Positions 18,762-27,906 of a stretch of DNA of 39,143 nucleotides are shown here, one piece after another; position 1 is the stretch's first letter, and each line of letters opens with the position of its first letter. The notes under the pieces are model-generated. The model was not told where the DNA came from, searched no databases, and saw only the letters and a list, made by a program, of their open reading frames with translations. Source of the stretch: Ferruginibacter sp. (GTDB lineage Bacteria > Bacteroidota > Bacteroidia > Chitinophagales > Chitinophagaceae); assembly GCA_025362235.1 (NCBI GenBank), contig JANYGZ010000057.1, positions 1 through 39,143 on the forward strand, given 5' to 3'. The translations under genes were made by a program, and so were the position numbers.

Positions 18762-18878
18762 AAAAAAAGCACCAAATTTGTTTTTTCACCTTTCAATTAC
18801 TTGTCTGGTAATACTTACGAACCTGATGCTCCTGCTTTGAGTTGATTGATCTTTTTACTTATCCGTCTTCCCAATTCA
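18762..18878 (-). ncRNA. candidate small RNA, copy 2
   Basis: About 117 nt on the minus strand, with the same 38-nt identical block (18805-18842) and the same seven-T end. The 3' stem is AAGTA/TGCTT here versus AAAGCA/TGCTTT in copy 1: the C-to-T change keeps pairing as a G-T wobble, which supports the hairpin. A short frame at the 5' end (ATGAATTGGG...) is interrupted early in copy 1, so a peptide is unlikely. Transcript ends are estimates. Confidence 0.68.
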
Positions 18879-18883
18879 TGTAC

Positions 18884-18916
18884 CAAATGTACATAGCAAC
18901 AACACCGGTTTGCAAA
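18884..18916 (-). promoter_or_regulatory. promoter of small RNA copy 2
   Basis: Minus strand: TTTG (18913-18916), 21-nt spacer, TACATTTG (18884-18891), a perfect match to TTTG-N(19-21)-TAnnTTTG. The spacing is identical to that of copy 1. Confidence 0.7.
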
Positions 18917-19103
18917 TTTTTCAGCTATTATTTTTACTCATTTTATTAAAAGTTATGCACATTTAAAATGCCATCTGTCATGCTGGCTATTTAGCAGAAA
19001 GTGATACCCATTTTTAATAAATTTATTTCAAAATAATATTGAAATAAACTATATTGATTTGTACACTATTTTTACAGGCTTATATTTTACCTTATTATTT
19101 TAA

Positions 19104-19178
19104 GGGCTGTTAGCTCAGTTGGTTTAGAGCATCACGTCGACAACGTGAGGGTCGCTGGTTCGAGCCCGGCACAGCCCA
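19104..19178 (+). tRNA. tRNA-Val (anticodon GAC) with C at position 33
   Basis: Acceptor GGGCTGT/ACAGCCC, D stem GCTC/GAGC, anticodon stem TCACG/CGTGA, loop TCGACAA, variable GGGTC, T stem GCTGG/CCGGC around TTCGAGC, discriminator A. The loop places GAC at 34-36, but position 33 is C instead of the nearly invariant U. CCA is not encoded. All stems are intact, so it looks functional. Confidence 0.92.
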
Positions 19179-19291
19179 CTCTTTTTAAAATGCTTTCTCA
19201 AAACAATTACCGAAAATCCTGCTGCTCAATTAATTTTCAAGTTTCTGCTCTATATCCATTAAATTCATTCTTCGATAATAAAATCAGTAAA

Positions 19292-21685
19292 ATGAAAAAA
19301 AGCTTTGCCATTCTATTTCTACTAACCTGCTTTATCAATGCGCAATCTCAATTAGTAACAAACGACCTGCTTCAAAAAAAATGGGATGCATACTGGATAA
19401 CAGTGCCTGGTGCAACTCTGCACGATTATGGCGTATACCATTTTAGAAAAAGCTTTTCATTAAATCAAAAGCCCTCAAAATTTATCATCCATATTTCTGG
19501 AGATAACCGGTATAAATTATTTGTAAACGGAACCATGGTTTCATTTGGCCCGGCACGTGGCGACATCTATAACTGGAATTTTGAAACAATAGATATTGCA
19601 CCATCGCTTCAGCAAGGCAGTAATACACTTGCTGCGGTTGTATGGAATTTTGGAGAAGAGCGGCAGGAAGCCCAGATATCTTATCAAACGGCATTTATTG
19701 TACAGGGCAATACTGATAAAGAAAAAATTGTAAATACAAATAGTACCTGGCTAAGTATGCAGGACAGTGCATACAGCCCGCTGATGCCAACACTTGTTTA
19801 TTCCTATTATGCCGCAGGCCCTACAGAAAAAATTGACTACCACAACTACCCTTTGGGCTGGATGCAAAGCAATTATAACGATGCATCATGGAAATCATCG
19901 CAGCAATTATTTAATGGCCTGCCAAAAGGCGTTTTTTACTGGTCGCTTGGATGGATGCTGGTACCCCGCAACATTCCGCAGATGGAAATTACCCAACAAC
20001 GCTTGCAAAAAATAAGGTCATCAACAGGTATCAATATCAGCAACGATTTTTTAACCGGCAATAAAAAGTTTACAGTCGCACCCAACAACAAAATAAGTCT
20101 GTTGATAGACCAGGGATATTTAACAACCGCATATCCTGTATTTAAATTCAGTAAGGGAAGCAATGCAAAAATCAGTCTTTCCTATGCAGAAGGATTGTAT
20201 ATAGATGAAGGAAGTGCAAAAGACTGGCGGGCACAAGGTAAAAAAGGCAATCGTAATGAAACAGATGGAAAAAGATTTGTTGGGGTTACTGATGAATTGA
20301 TTTCGAATGGCGGCGATGACCAGGAATTTACTTCTCTGATGTGGCGGACTTACCGTTATCTTAAACTTGATATTGAAACAAAAGAATACGCCTTAACCGT
20401 AAATGATCTGTACGGTTTATATGAAGGCTATCCTTTTAAAATGAATGCAGGTTTTGAAAGCAGTGATACCAGTCTGCCTAAAATTTTAGAAACAGGCTGG
20501 CGCACTGCCAGGCTTGATGCGCATGAAACTTATATGGACTGCCCTTACTACGAGCAGTTGCAATATGTTGGTGATACACGCATACAGGCATTGGTTTCGT
20601 TGTACAACAGTGGCGACGACAGGCTGATGCGGAATGCCATTGAACAAATCCGCAATTCATTGATGCCCGAAGGCATTACACTTAGCCGTTACCCGACTGC
20701 CCACCCGCAAGAGATACCAACTTTTTCAATGATATGGATTGCCATGGTTTACGATTACTGGATGTACCGCGGAGATAAACCTTTTATCAGCAAACAATTG
20801 CCTGTTGCAAGAATGGTACTTGATTTTTTTAACAAGTTTCAGCAAAGTGACGGCAGCCTTAAAGATGTGCCTTATTGGAATTTTACAGACTGGGTGAGTG
20901 ATAAAGGCTGGGATGCCGGAGTGGCACCAAAAAGTACGGATGGCACTTCTGCAGCGCTTGACCTGCAGTTATTAATGGCCTATCAAACTGCAGCATTATT
21001 GGAAAAACAAACAGGCATGCAATCCTTTGCTGATATTTATTTAAAACAGGCGGCCAGGTTAAAGCAAAGCATTGTTGCCAATTACTGGAGCTCGCAACAA
21101 AAAATGTTTAGTGATACAAAAGAAAAATTACTGTATTCACAACACTGCAATTCATTAGCGATACTTACTGATATGGTTACGGGCAATGCTTCTACAACAT
21201 TGGCAAAAAGCATGATAGCAGATACAGGCATTAGCAAAACCACTGTTTATTTTCGTTATTATTTAAACCGTGCCATTGTAAAAGCGGGACTGGGAAATCT
21301 TTATCTTCAATTGCTGGATAAGTGGAAAGAAAACCTTGCTATGGGGCTAACAACATGGGCCGAAATGGATGATGTAAGCGGCACCCGTTCTGATTGCCAT
21401 GCTTGGGGGAGCAGCCCCAACATTGAGTTATATCGTGTTGTATTAGGCATTGACAGCGATGCTCCCGGTTTTAGCAAAGTAAAAATTGAACCTCATTTGG
21501 GAACATTAAAAAATGCAAGTGGTTTTATGCCGCATCCAAATGGAAAAATTGCTGTCGACTATACTGTAACTGCCAATGGAAAATGGAAATGTAGTATTGA
21601 CTTACCGAAAAATATTAGCGGGCAATTTATCTGGAAAGGCCAAAAGTATTTACTGCACGATGGGAATAATTCATTTGTGCTTTAA
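19292..21685 (+). CDS. secreted GH78-like alpha-L-rhamnosidase family protein
   Basis: 797 residues from ATG 19292, chosen because it starts a signal peptide (MKKSFAILFLLTCFINAQSQ); the frame is open further back into the tRNA gene. Order: an N-terminal beta-sandwich with a jelly-roll pattern (FRKSFSL, YKLFVNGTMVSFGPARGD near 30-90), a middle beta domain, and an (alpha/alpha)6 barrel. The barrel holds DCPYYEQLQYVGDTR around residue 416, equivalent to DCPxREERGWTGDA in GH78, with the general acid in that motif. A C-terminal beta domain closes it. It is expected to cleave terminal rhamnose or a related deoxysugar in the periplasm or outside. The tRNA-Val lies 113 nt upstream; the substrate is not readable. 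Confidence 0.82.
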   Translation: MKKSFAILFLLTCFINAQSQLVTNDLLQKKWDAYWITVPGATLHDYGVYHFRKSFSLNQKPSKFIIHISGDNRYKLFVNGTMVSFGPARGDIYNWNFETIDIAPSLQQGSNTLAAVVWNFGEERQEAQISYQTAFIVQGNTDKEKIVNTNSTWLSMQDSAYSPLMPTLVYSYYAAGPTEKIDYHNYPLGWMQSNYNDASWKSSQQLFNGLPKGVFYWSLGWMLVPRNIPQMEITQQRLQKIRSSTGINISNDFLTGNKKFTVAPNNKISLLIDQGYLTTAYPVFKFSKGSNAKISLSYAEGLYIDEGSAKDWRAQGKKGNRNETDGKRFVGVTDELISNGGDDQEFTSLMWRTYRYLKLDIETKEYALTVNDLYGLYEGYPFKMNAGFESSDTSLPKILETGWRTARLDAHETYMDCPYYEQLQYVGDTRIQALVSLYNSGDDRLMRNAIEQIRNSLMPEGITLSRYPTAHPQEIPTFSMIWIAMVYDYWMYRGDKPFISKQLPVARMVLDFFNKFQQSDGSLKDVPYWNFTDWVSDKGWDAGVAPKSTDGTSAALDLQLLMAYQTAALLEKQTGMQSFADIYLKQAARLKQSIVANYWSSQQKMFSDTKEKLLYSQHCNSLAILTDMVTGNASTTLAKSMIADTGISKTTVYFRYYLNRAIVKAGLGNLYLQLLDKWKENLAMGLTTWAEMDDVSGTRSDCHAWGSSPNIELYRVVLGIDSDAPGFSKVKIEPHLGTLKNASGFMPHPNGKIAVDYTVTANGKWKCSIDLPKNISGQFIWKGQKYLLHDGNNSFVL

Positions 21686-21725
21686 CGTTAAGCTTAGACT
21701 ATGCTTTTGTGTATGGCTCATTTAA

Positions 21726-22109
21726 TTACCAAACAATTTTTATTTTATAACTTTCAAAGTGTTGATCTTTAGAAATTAGAGTAAAATTATTATTTTGGCT
21801 TTGAGCAATTAATAATCTTTCAAAGGGGTCTCTATGATGAAATGGTAATGAAGAAAGAATTAGAGTATCTTGAAAGGTAATTGGCAGCATTTGAAAATTA
21901 TTATCAGCAATTTCTTCTCCAATTTTTTCAAAAGGAGTTTTTAAGTCAAGCCTTTCCAGGCTTACTTTTATAGCAATTTCCCATAAACTAACTATACTTA
22001 TGAAATTAACTGCATCAGCAGATTCTATTGCTTTTCTTGCTTTGGAAGAAAGGTCTTTATCGCCGTTAAGAAACCATATTAAAGTGTGAGTGTCAAGTAA
22101 ATAGTTCAT
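21726..22109 (-). CDS. PIN-domain toxin (VapC-like)
   Basis: 127 residues from ATG 22109; a GTG at 22115 would add two residues and overlap the antitoxin stop. The four acidic PIN positions are visible: LLDTHTLIWFL near 4-14, SLWEIAIK near 42-49, HRDPFERLLIAQ near 90-101 and ISKDQHF near 111-117. This is the PIN subfamily with the DxH start and the HRDPFDRLL motif, site-specific RNases. It follows its antitoxin gene directly on the minus strand. Confidence 0.9.
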   Translation of the reverse strand: MNYLLDTHTLIWFLNGDKDLSSKARKAIESADAVNFISIVSLWEIAIKVSLERLDLKTPFEKIGEEIADNNFQMLPITFQDTLILSSLPFHHRDPFERLLIAQSQNNNFTLISKDQHFESYKIKIVW

Positions 22110-22111
22110 TA

Positions 22112-22312
22112 TCACTGATAATCTTTAAAGTCATCAATAGGTTGATCAAAATTTTTCTTCATTTTGAACATGCCTTTGGCGCTTCCGAATTTCGGCTTAT
22201 GATTAGCTGGCTTTTTATTTTTACTCATTAAAAAGTCAATGAAATTTGAGACTTCAGACTTCATATTGTCAGGGAGATTTGAAAGCTTACTATATAAAAG
22301 AATATTGTCCAT
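22112..22312 (-). CDS. DUF2281-like antitoxin (VapB type)
   Basis: 66 residues. The N-terminal half LPDNMKSEVSNFIDFLMSK matches the DUF2281 pattern (LP...EV.DFIDFL), followed by a disordered Lys-rich tail with FGSAKGMFKM that would wrap the toxin. Upstream of the PIN gene with 2 nt separating stop and toxin ATG, which is the normal order and coupling. Confidence 0.85.
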   Translation of the reverse strand: MDNILLYSKLSNLPDNMKSEVSNFIDFLMSKNKKPANHKPKFGSAKGMFKMKKNFDQPIDDFKDYQ

Positions 22313-22438
22313 TGTTTTATTTTTCTATTGTAAATCTACAAAAAATTTCAATCATTAAAAAGCCCCCAAATTATTGTAGTACATAAATAGCATATAATTA
22401 CTGAAACTTTCAGTTAGCTGCTTGTTACAATTGGGTTT

Positions 22439-22888
22439 TTAATTACCTTTTACAATTAAATCGCAGTTGGCTTCCATATCGTCGACGGTTGCGTCCATTT
22501 TTTTATAAAAGTCAATGCCATTGGTGTTCCATTTTGATACCTGCCAGCGGATTTTTTTGCAGTGACTATCTTTTGCAAGATCGATTACTTTTTCCAGCAG
22601 CATTTTTCCGATGCCTTTATTTCTATAAGCATCGGTTACGTAAAGATCGTCAAGATACAGTCCCCTGCCCGACCATGAATAATAAGCAAAATAAAACGTA
22701 GTAAATCCAATAATATCCTTGTTGTCTTTTTCAGCAACAAATCCCTGAAAAATATCTGCATCGGCCAGCATTTGTTCTAAAGTAATAGTTACTTTTTCGG
22801 GTGTTTTTTGAAAAATTGAAAACTCTTTTATCAGTGAAAATATTGCAGCAAAATCTGACGGACCTGTTTTTCTAATAATAATATTCAT
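22439..22888 (-). CDS. GNAT N-acetyltransferase, SSAT/thialysine-acetyltransferase-like
   Basis: 149 residues. The acetyl-CoA loop is VTDAYRNKGIGKMLLEKV near 84-101, preceded by the SSAT-type strand GRGLYLDDLYV, and followed by WNTNGIDFYKKMDA near 119-132 with the usual Asn and Tyr. This arrangement is that of spermidine/spermine or thialysine N-acetyltransferases, so a small diamine-like substrate is likely; this is inference from family. Single gene, minus strand. Confidence 0.86.
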   Translation of the reverse strand: MNIIIRKTGPSDFAAIFSLIKEFSIFQKTPEKVTITLEQMLADADIFQGFVAEKDNKDIIGFTTFYFAYYSWSGRGLYLDDLYVTDAYRNKGIGKMLLEKVIDLAKDSHCKKIRWQVSKWNTNGIDFYKKMDATVDDMEANCDLIVKGN

Positions 22889-23030
22889 TTATTGTGTAGT
22901 ATTAAAATAGGCTTTTTGTAAAGTTCAAGTATGCTGCTTATTGCTGAACATTTCTAAATACTTTATTTCGGGCAATCTTAGTAAATTATTATTTAATTGC
23001 ACTGCCCTTTAGGTTAGTGATTAAATAAAT

Positions 23031-24017
23031 TTATTGCTTAACAGGTTGGTGCATCATTAAATCGTCAATTTGTTTTGCTATTGCTTCCGGTGTTTCTTTA
23101 AATGTGAGGTAAGTAAACTTTTCGCCCGGTATCAACACATCTTTACCATCTTCCTTTATTTCGAAATTTAATTTTTTATACCCGAACCATGGCGCCATAC
23201 CACGCACTGCCACCAACACGGCAGTTTCATCCCAGCTATTGCGGCCAACAGTATTGCTGTCTTTTGCAAGGGCTATTTCAAAAGCATCTTTAACCGGGCT
23301 GTTCTGTATATTTTCGTTATGTATCAGTCGGATGCCGGTTAATATTTTTTCGCCAATTTCAAAGCCGCTTAATATTACAGGTGTGGGCCAATCGGCAAAT
23401 ACTTTTTTTGAAGCGGCTGCATCAACCATTACATTATATTCATAACCACTTTTTCCATCCTTATCAATACGGGCCGCCATCGATACCAGCTGCTTTATCT
23501 TTTTTTCTACCAATGCCGCACCGGTGAGTGTTGAGTATTCATCGGCACCCGAATAAAGCAGTGCTGCTAAATTGCTAAAGAAGCCAACACTTACAACAGT
23601 AACGGATTTATCAGGTTGTGCGGACAATATTTTCCGGTATAATTTTACTGCATCTATTGCTGCAGCATTTGATTTTAATGCATGCGGGTATTTGGCAATA
23701 ATTACCTGCGCCCATAGCTGCTTACATTCCTTATTGGGAGAATTACCCTTAACAACACCCACCGAAATACCCGGCCGGTTAAAATAAGTATTGAGCACAC
23801 TAAGCGTTGGCACAGTAGTTTCAAAAGCATTGGATGAAATTGTTGCCAGTATGGTAGCTTCTCCATTGTCAGCAAATGCATGCAGCAAGGCCATCGCACC
23901 AACATCATCATAATCGGGTGCAATGTCGGTATCAAAAATAATTGGTACCGGTTGTTGTTTTTGTGCAAAAACGTTGCAGCAAAAAAATAAAAACAGAAAG
24001 AGTATACTCTTTTTCAT
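23031..24017 (-). CDS. exported nucleoside hydrolase (IunH family)
   Basis: 328 residues from ATG 24017, which begins a signal peptide (MKKSILFLFLFFCCNVFAQ). The longer frame from 24047 would overlap the upstream transporter gene and spoil the signal. The calcium-binding DTDxxxDxDD motif is intact as DTDIAPDYDD (29-38), and the fold continues to a late Asp-rich segment NSWDETAVLVA. It should cleave the N-glycosidic bond of nucleosides, giving base and ribose. The signal peptide puts it in the periplasm. It follows the FucP-type transporter gene by 19 nt, an operon. Confidence 0.9.
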   Translation of the reverse strand: MKKSILFLFLFFCCNVFAQKQQPVPIIFDTDIAPDYDDVGAMALLHAFADNGEATILATISSNAFETTVPTLSVLNTYFNRPGISVGVVKGNSPNKECKQLWAQVIIAKYPHALKSNAAAIDAVKLYRKILSAQPDKSVTVVSVGFFSNLAALLYSGADEYSTLTGAALVEKKIKQLVSMAARIDKDGKSGYEYNVMVDAAASKKVFADWPTPVILSGFEIGEKILTGIRLIHNENIQNSPVKDAFEIALAKDSNTVGRNSWDETAVLVAVRGMAPWFGYKKLNFEIKEDGKDVLIPGEKFTYLTFKETPEAIAKQIDDLMMHQPVKQ

Positions 24018-24036
24018 AAATGTTTTATGTATTAAA

Positions 24037-25320
24037 TTATTCACCATGTAACTTATTTTTCTTTTTAAATAAATCGCTCAGGGGTGTTTTTGAAACGGCA
24101 TTATTTACCAATGGCTTTGCCCAAATGCCCATGCTGAACAGGTAGCCAAGTGTGATATACAATAAAAACATAGATGCCCTTAACCCGATAAAATCAGAAA
24201 GCATACCGATAATAAGCGGCACTACTGCACCACCCATAATACCTGTACAAAGTATGCCTGCAAAACTGCCGTGATGTTTTGCTACGGAATTTAAAGCAAG
24301 CGATATTACAACCGACCACATCACCGAAGCAAAAAAACCACAGAGCGGAAAAGCAATAACGGCAACAGCTGAAGAACCAAACAGCGCAGCGGTTAAACTT
24401 ATAATGGCCCCTGCTACAAATAACTGCAACACTTTACGACTGTCGAATATTTTAAGCAATACAAGACCCAATAGGCAGCCCACTGTCATTAAACCCCAGA
24501 ACCATGCAACCGCTTTTGCACCCGCTGTTTCAGGACTAAGGCCATGGTATAATTGCAAAAATTTTGACATCCAGTTGGCAATGCCCTGCTCTGTACCCAC
24601 GTAGGCAAATGTGCCAAAAAAGAAAAGTATGGTGAACTTATTTTTAAAGAGCTCTTTAAAATTTTCTGTGGTACCAATTTTTTCATCGGCCTGTAATTGA
24701 ATGGGTGGAAATTTTATTGCGGCTATCACCAGTATCATCAGTAAAGAGGTTAGTGCAAACACCCAGTAAACAGAAACCCATTCAAGATGCTGCGGTACCA
24801 ATCCATCTAATATACCAATGATGCCGCTATTGTTTCCTGAATGCACATGTTGCACCAGGTAGCTGTACATCCATGGGCTCACAAAGGAAGCAAGGCCAAA
24901 AAATACCTGCGCCAAAACTGAATTAAAAGCAAAATGTTCTTCGCCGCCTGCCGCCCTTAACAAGGGGTTTACAACTACCTGTAACATGGCCATGCCCAGG
25001 CCTATCAAAAATAAAGAAGTAAGCGCAATAGAAAAACTTGTAAAAAAAGCAAAGAGCAATGCACCTCCAAATGCGAGTAAAAATCCGATTATTAAAACAA
25101 GTTTTTCGCTGTATTTTTCAATTAAAATACCGGCAGGTACCGACATTACACCATAAGCCACAAAAAAAGAAAACGGAAGAAACCCTGCCAGCCCAAGGCT
25201 CAGGTGAAAGCTATCAATAATATTGGGCACCAGCGGGCCAAGTATATTGGTAAGAAAAGAAATTACAAAAAAGATAAGCATCACCAAACAAACCAGCAGC
25301 AGTTGTTTTTTATTTTTCAT
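24037..25320 (-). CDS. MFS sugar:proton symporter, FucP family
   Basis: 427 residues with 12 hydrophobic segments and a longer loop after the sixth. The FHS/FucP hallmark VVVNPLLRAAGGEEHFAFNSV sits near 112-132, in the loop after the fourth helix, where FucP members have VNP...LG...S..N. It should import a monosaccharide with protons. Being just upstream of an exported nucleoside hydrolase on the same strand, it may take up the ribose released, which is inference; no ribokinase or base transporter is in the window. Confidence 0.87.
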   Translation of the reverse strand: MKNKKQLLLVCLVMLIFFVISFLTNILGPLVPNIIDSFHLSLGLAGFLPFSFFVAYGVMSVPAGILIEKYSEKLVLIIGFLLAFGGALLFAFFTSFSIALTSLFLIGLGMAMLQVVVNPLLRAAGGEEHFAFNSVLAQVFFGLASFVSPWMYSYLVQHVHSGNNSGIIGILDGLVPQHLEWVSVYWVFALTSLLMILVIAAIKFPPIQLQADEKIGTTENFKELFKNKFTILFFFGTFAYVGTEQGIANWMSKFLQLYHGLSPETAGAKAVAWFWGLMTVGCLLGLVLLKIFDSRKVLQLFVAGAIISLTAALFGSSAVAVIAFPLCGFFASVMWSVVISLALNSVAKHHGSFAGILCTGIMGGAVVPLIIGMLSDFIGLRASMFLLYITLGYLFSMGIWAKPLVNNAVSKTPLSDLFKKKNKLHGE

Positions 25321-25638
25321 TACAGGTTATTATTTTAAATAAAAATATAGAATAATTACTAATGCTGAAGATAACAAATAAAAGTTGAGCATATCCGCAA
25401 AGTCAACAAGCACATTTAAAACATAAGAGGAGGTTTTTTGCCAAACATTTACAATATTTTCAAATAGCCCAGGCATTCGCCTGGCAACCTAAGAACAGCC
25501 AGGGAAGAAAAATGCACTGTATATGGAAAGAAAAGATTTACCTTAAATGAACGACCATTGACATTGAGATGAATGACGCCCTCCACAAATCCCACCATGT
25601 GACTGCAAAAAATACAATCACTATTAAAATTTTTACAG
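25321..25638. other. divergent intergenic region with one hairpin
   Basis: 318 nt between the minus-strand transporter and the plus-strand tannase. It holds a perfect 6-bp hairpin CCAGGC-attc-GCCTGG (25469-25484) and no convincing open frame or full promoter. It must contain both promoters. Confidence 0.5.
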
Positions 25639-27168
25639 ATGAAAAAATCGACTTTCTTTTTTTTGATGATGCTGCAATTGCTTTTTCCGTTTTGTTTATT
25701 GGCACAAACATCTTCCGACGCTAAAAATTGTATTCCCTGTGAACAGCTAATGAAGTTGCGACTTCCTGACGTAACGATATTAGAAGCAAAATCAATGCAG
25801 ACTTACACTATTGAAGGCGAGTCAATAAAAGTTCCGTTTTGCCGCTTATTGGGAAGAGTAAGCAAAGAAATTAATTTTGAATTGCTTTTACCCAACCAGT
25901 GGAATGAGCGTTTTGTGATGTCGGGTGGCGGAGGTTTCGTGGGCAATATCCAAAATAGTTTTAGAGACAAGGTGAACCTTGGCTACGTTACTGCAGGTAC
26001 CGATGCCGGCCATAAAGGAACAGGCATTGATGCGAGCTGGGGACTGAATAATATGGAAAGACAATTGGATTTTGGCAAACTCGCTGTTCATCTTACTGCC
26101 GTTGTTTCAAAGTCTATCATTAACGCTTACTATTGCAAAGACCCGGCCTATTCTTATTTCATGGGCTGTTCCCGGGGCGGCGGCCAGGCAATGGTAGAAG
26201 CTGAATTTTATCCTGAAGATTTCCAGGGCATTGTTTGTGGGGCTCCTGCCTTCAATTGGCCTGCCATTGGTGCAAAATTTACACAAATTAGTCAGAAGAA
26301 TTATCCTGACCCGGGAAATTTGAAGACCCCTGTAATTACCAAAGAAAATCTACGCTTACTTCAGGGTGAAGTTTTAAAACAGTGTGATACACTAGATGGA
26401 ATAAAAGATGGAATTATAAGTGACCCGAGGGCTTGCAAATTTGATTTTTCTCATCTGCCCGTTTGTGCTGATAGTGGCGCAACAACCGCTTGCTTTACCA
26501 CAAAACAATTAGATGCTATAAAAACCGTATACACTGCCCTCACAAATAAGCAAGGTATTATTTACCCGGGTTTTACGTTTGGTGCAGAAAATGAAGAGGG
26601 CAGCTGGGATAGCTGGATTGCAGGAAACAATCCGGCTATCAAAATGCAGAGCCTGCACTATTTCTTTGCTACCGGCATGTTTAAATACCTTGTTTTTAAT
26701 GACCCGGCCTGGGATTACAGCAAGTATGATTTTTCCGAATTTTATAAAGAAACAAAATACGCATCAGCTTACCTCGATGCCACTCAAACAGACTACACAG
26801 AATTCAAAAAACTCAACCGAAAAATGATCATGTTCCATGGCTGGAATGACCCTGCATTATCAGCTTTGTCCACCATCTCCTATTACGAAGATGTGCAGAA
26901 AAAAGATAAGGATGTACAATCTTATATTCGTCTTTTCTTACTTCCCGGTGTGTTGCATTGTAGCGGTGGCCCCGGGCCGGATCAAGTGGAATGGCTAAAG
27001 TTAATACGCAATTGGGTAGAAAATGATAAAGCGCCTGAGCGGGTTATCATGTCGAAAAAGAAAGATGGAAAGACAGTAATGACAAGGCCTGTATTTCCTT
27101 ATCCCAAAGCTGCTGTGTATAATGGCAAAGGTGATACAAATATTGAAACAAGTTTTACGGAAAAATAA
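25639..27168 (+). CDS. tannase/feruloyl esterase family protein, secreted
   Basis: 509 residues with a signal peptide (first 22 residues, ending LLAQT). The alpha/beta-hydrolase triad is readable as S178 in GCSRGGG, D404 in HGWNDPA and H440 in VLHCSGG. Cys177 precedes the Ser and Cys441 follows the His, which is the CS-D-HC disulfide motif peculiar to the tannase/feruloyl esterase family. It should hydrolyse esters of gallic, ferulic or related phenolic acids on plant polymers. It stands alone on the plus strand. The exact ester is not readable. Confidence 0.92.
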   Translation: MKKSTFFFLMMLQLLFPFCLLAQTSSDAKNCIPCEQLMKLRLPDVTILEAKSMQTYTIEGESIKVPFCRLLGRVSKEINFELLLPNQWNERFVMSGGGGFVGNIQNSFRDKVNLGYVTAGTDAGHKGTGIDASWGLNNMERQLDFGKLAVHLTAVVSKSIINAYYCKDPAYSYFMGCSRGGGQAMVEAEFYPEDFQGIVCGAPAFNWPAIGAKFTQISQKNYPDPGNLKTPVITKENLRLLQGEVLKQCDTLDGIKDGIISDPRACKFDFSHLPVCADSGATTACFTTKQLDAIKTVYTALTNKQGIIYPGFTFGAENEEGSWDSWIAGNNPAIKMQSLHYFFATGMFKYLVFNDPAWDYSKYDFSEFYKETKYASAYLDATQTDYTEFKKLNRKMIMFHGWNDPALSALSTISYYEDVQKKDKDVQSYIRLFLLPGVLHCSGGPGPDQVEWLKLIRNWVENDKAPERVIMSKKKDGKTVMTRPVFPYPKAAVYNGKGDTNIETSFTEK

Positions 27169-27702
27169 TTATTATTATTTTAGTTCCCAACCACTTAGCC
27201 TTAACAAGAACGATCTTTTTATCCAAATAGTTTTTCACCGCGAAATCTTCAGATCGTAGAATAAGTGTATGAGAAAACCAATGCTAAAAAGAGCTATAAA
27301 TATCAGTAGTTTCCTGCCGTGGTGGGTGCTACTAATATTCATAAGCCAATCCCAAAATCTGTGAGCGCCGCCGCCTGGTCTCCGGACCAGCGGCATAAGT
27401 TACGCAATGAAGTTTTTTATCGGCAGTTGAATGAAAATAACTTATCCTGAAAAATCTGCTGCCCGCTGGTCAGGCAACAGAAGTAGATATTCGGCTCAGG
27501 AAATTATTTTAAATTAGAAAGATATTTATTTTACACAAAGCTCGCAACGAAAACAAACAACACGAAGCTATATCTGTAAGCCCCATCAGTTTTCGCTATA
27601 TAATTCTTCAAATTATAAAAGAAGCACCTGCGAAACTCTGGTCTGGCAGAAGGTCGATTTGAAAATGCATCACATTATTGTATATTTACAAAAAGGATAA
27701 AG
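27169..27702. other. intergenic region with hairpins and a solitary repeat half
   Basis: 534 nt without a supported gene. CCGCCTGGTC-tccg-GACCAGCGG (27371-27393) forms a stem, and a second copy CCGCTGGTC near 27455 can pair with the same GACCAGCGG. A degenerate half of the 29306-29750 repeat lies at 27529-27576. Confidence 0.55.
27529..27576 (+). repeat. degenerate half-copy of the 115-bp palindromic repeat
   Basis: TTACACAAAGCTCGCAACGA, then AAACAAACAACACGA and CTATATC, matches the left arm of the units at 29413-29750 with few changes. The right arm is absent. Confidence 0.6.
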
Positions 27703-27906
27703 ATGATAATTGAAAGAACATCAAAAGAAATAGTTTTCCGTTTGCCCTCTTCAACCAAATTAGAAGATTTACAGGATATTGCTAACTTGTTTGCTTTTAA
27801 AGAAATAGCACAAAAATCAAAGGCCACCCAAAAAGGTGTTGATGAGTTAGTAAAAAAAATTAAAAAGGGGCGCTGGTCAAAAACAAAACAGAAATTAGGG
27901 TTATGA
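27703..27906 (+). CDS. small antitoxin-like protein
   Basis: 67 residues. The N-terminal part (SKEIVFRLPSSTKLEDLQD) has the beta-strand plus helix pattern of antitoxins that pair with PIN toxins, followed by a Lys-rich tail ending GRWSKTKQKLGL. I cannot name the family. It overlaps the PIN gene by 4 nt (27903-27906), the arrangement of the two other toxin modules here. Confidence 0.72.
   Translation: MIIERTSKEIVFRLPSSTKLEDLQDIANLFAFKEIAQKSKATQKGVDELVKKIKKGRWSKTKQKLGL

Noticed and set aside
16747..18878. Riboswitch or leader attenuator of the downstream genes
   Set aside because: The downstream genes are unrelated, the second has its own promoter after the T-tract, and no known aptamer consensus (TPP, cobalamin, SAM, c-di-GMP) is visible.
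19145..19291. Start of the GH78-like gene inside the tRNA-Val
   Set aside because: The open frame is chance read-through; the signal peptide starts at ATG 19292.
27703..27906. Naming the antitoxin as AbrB or Phd
   Set aside because: Neither signature is present; only the position and size support antitoxin.
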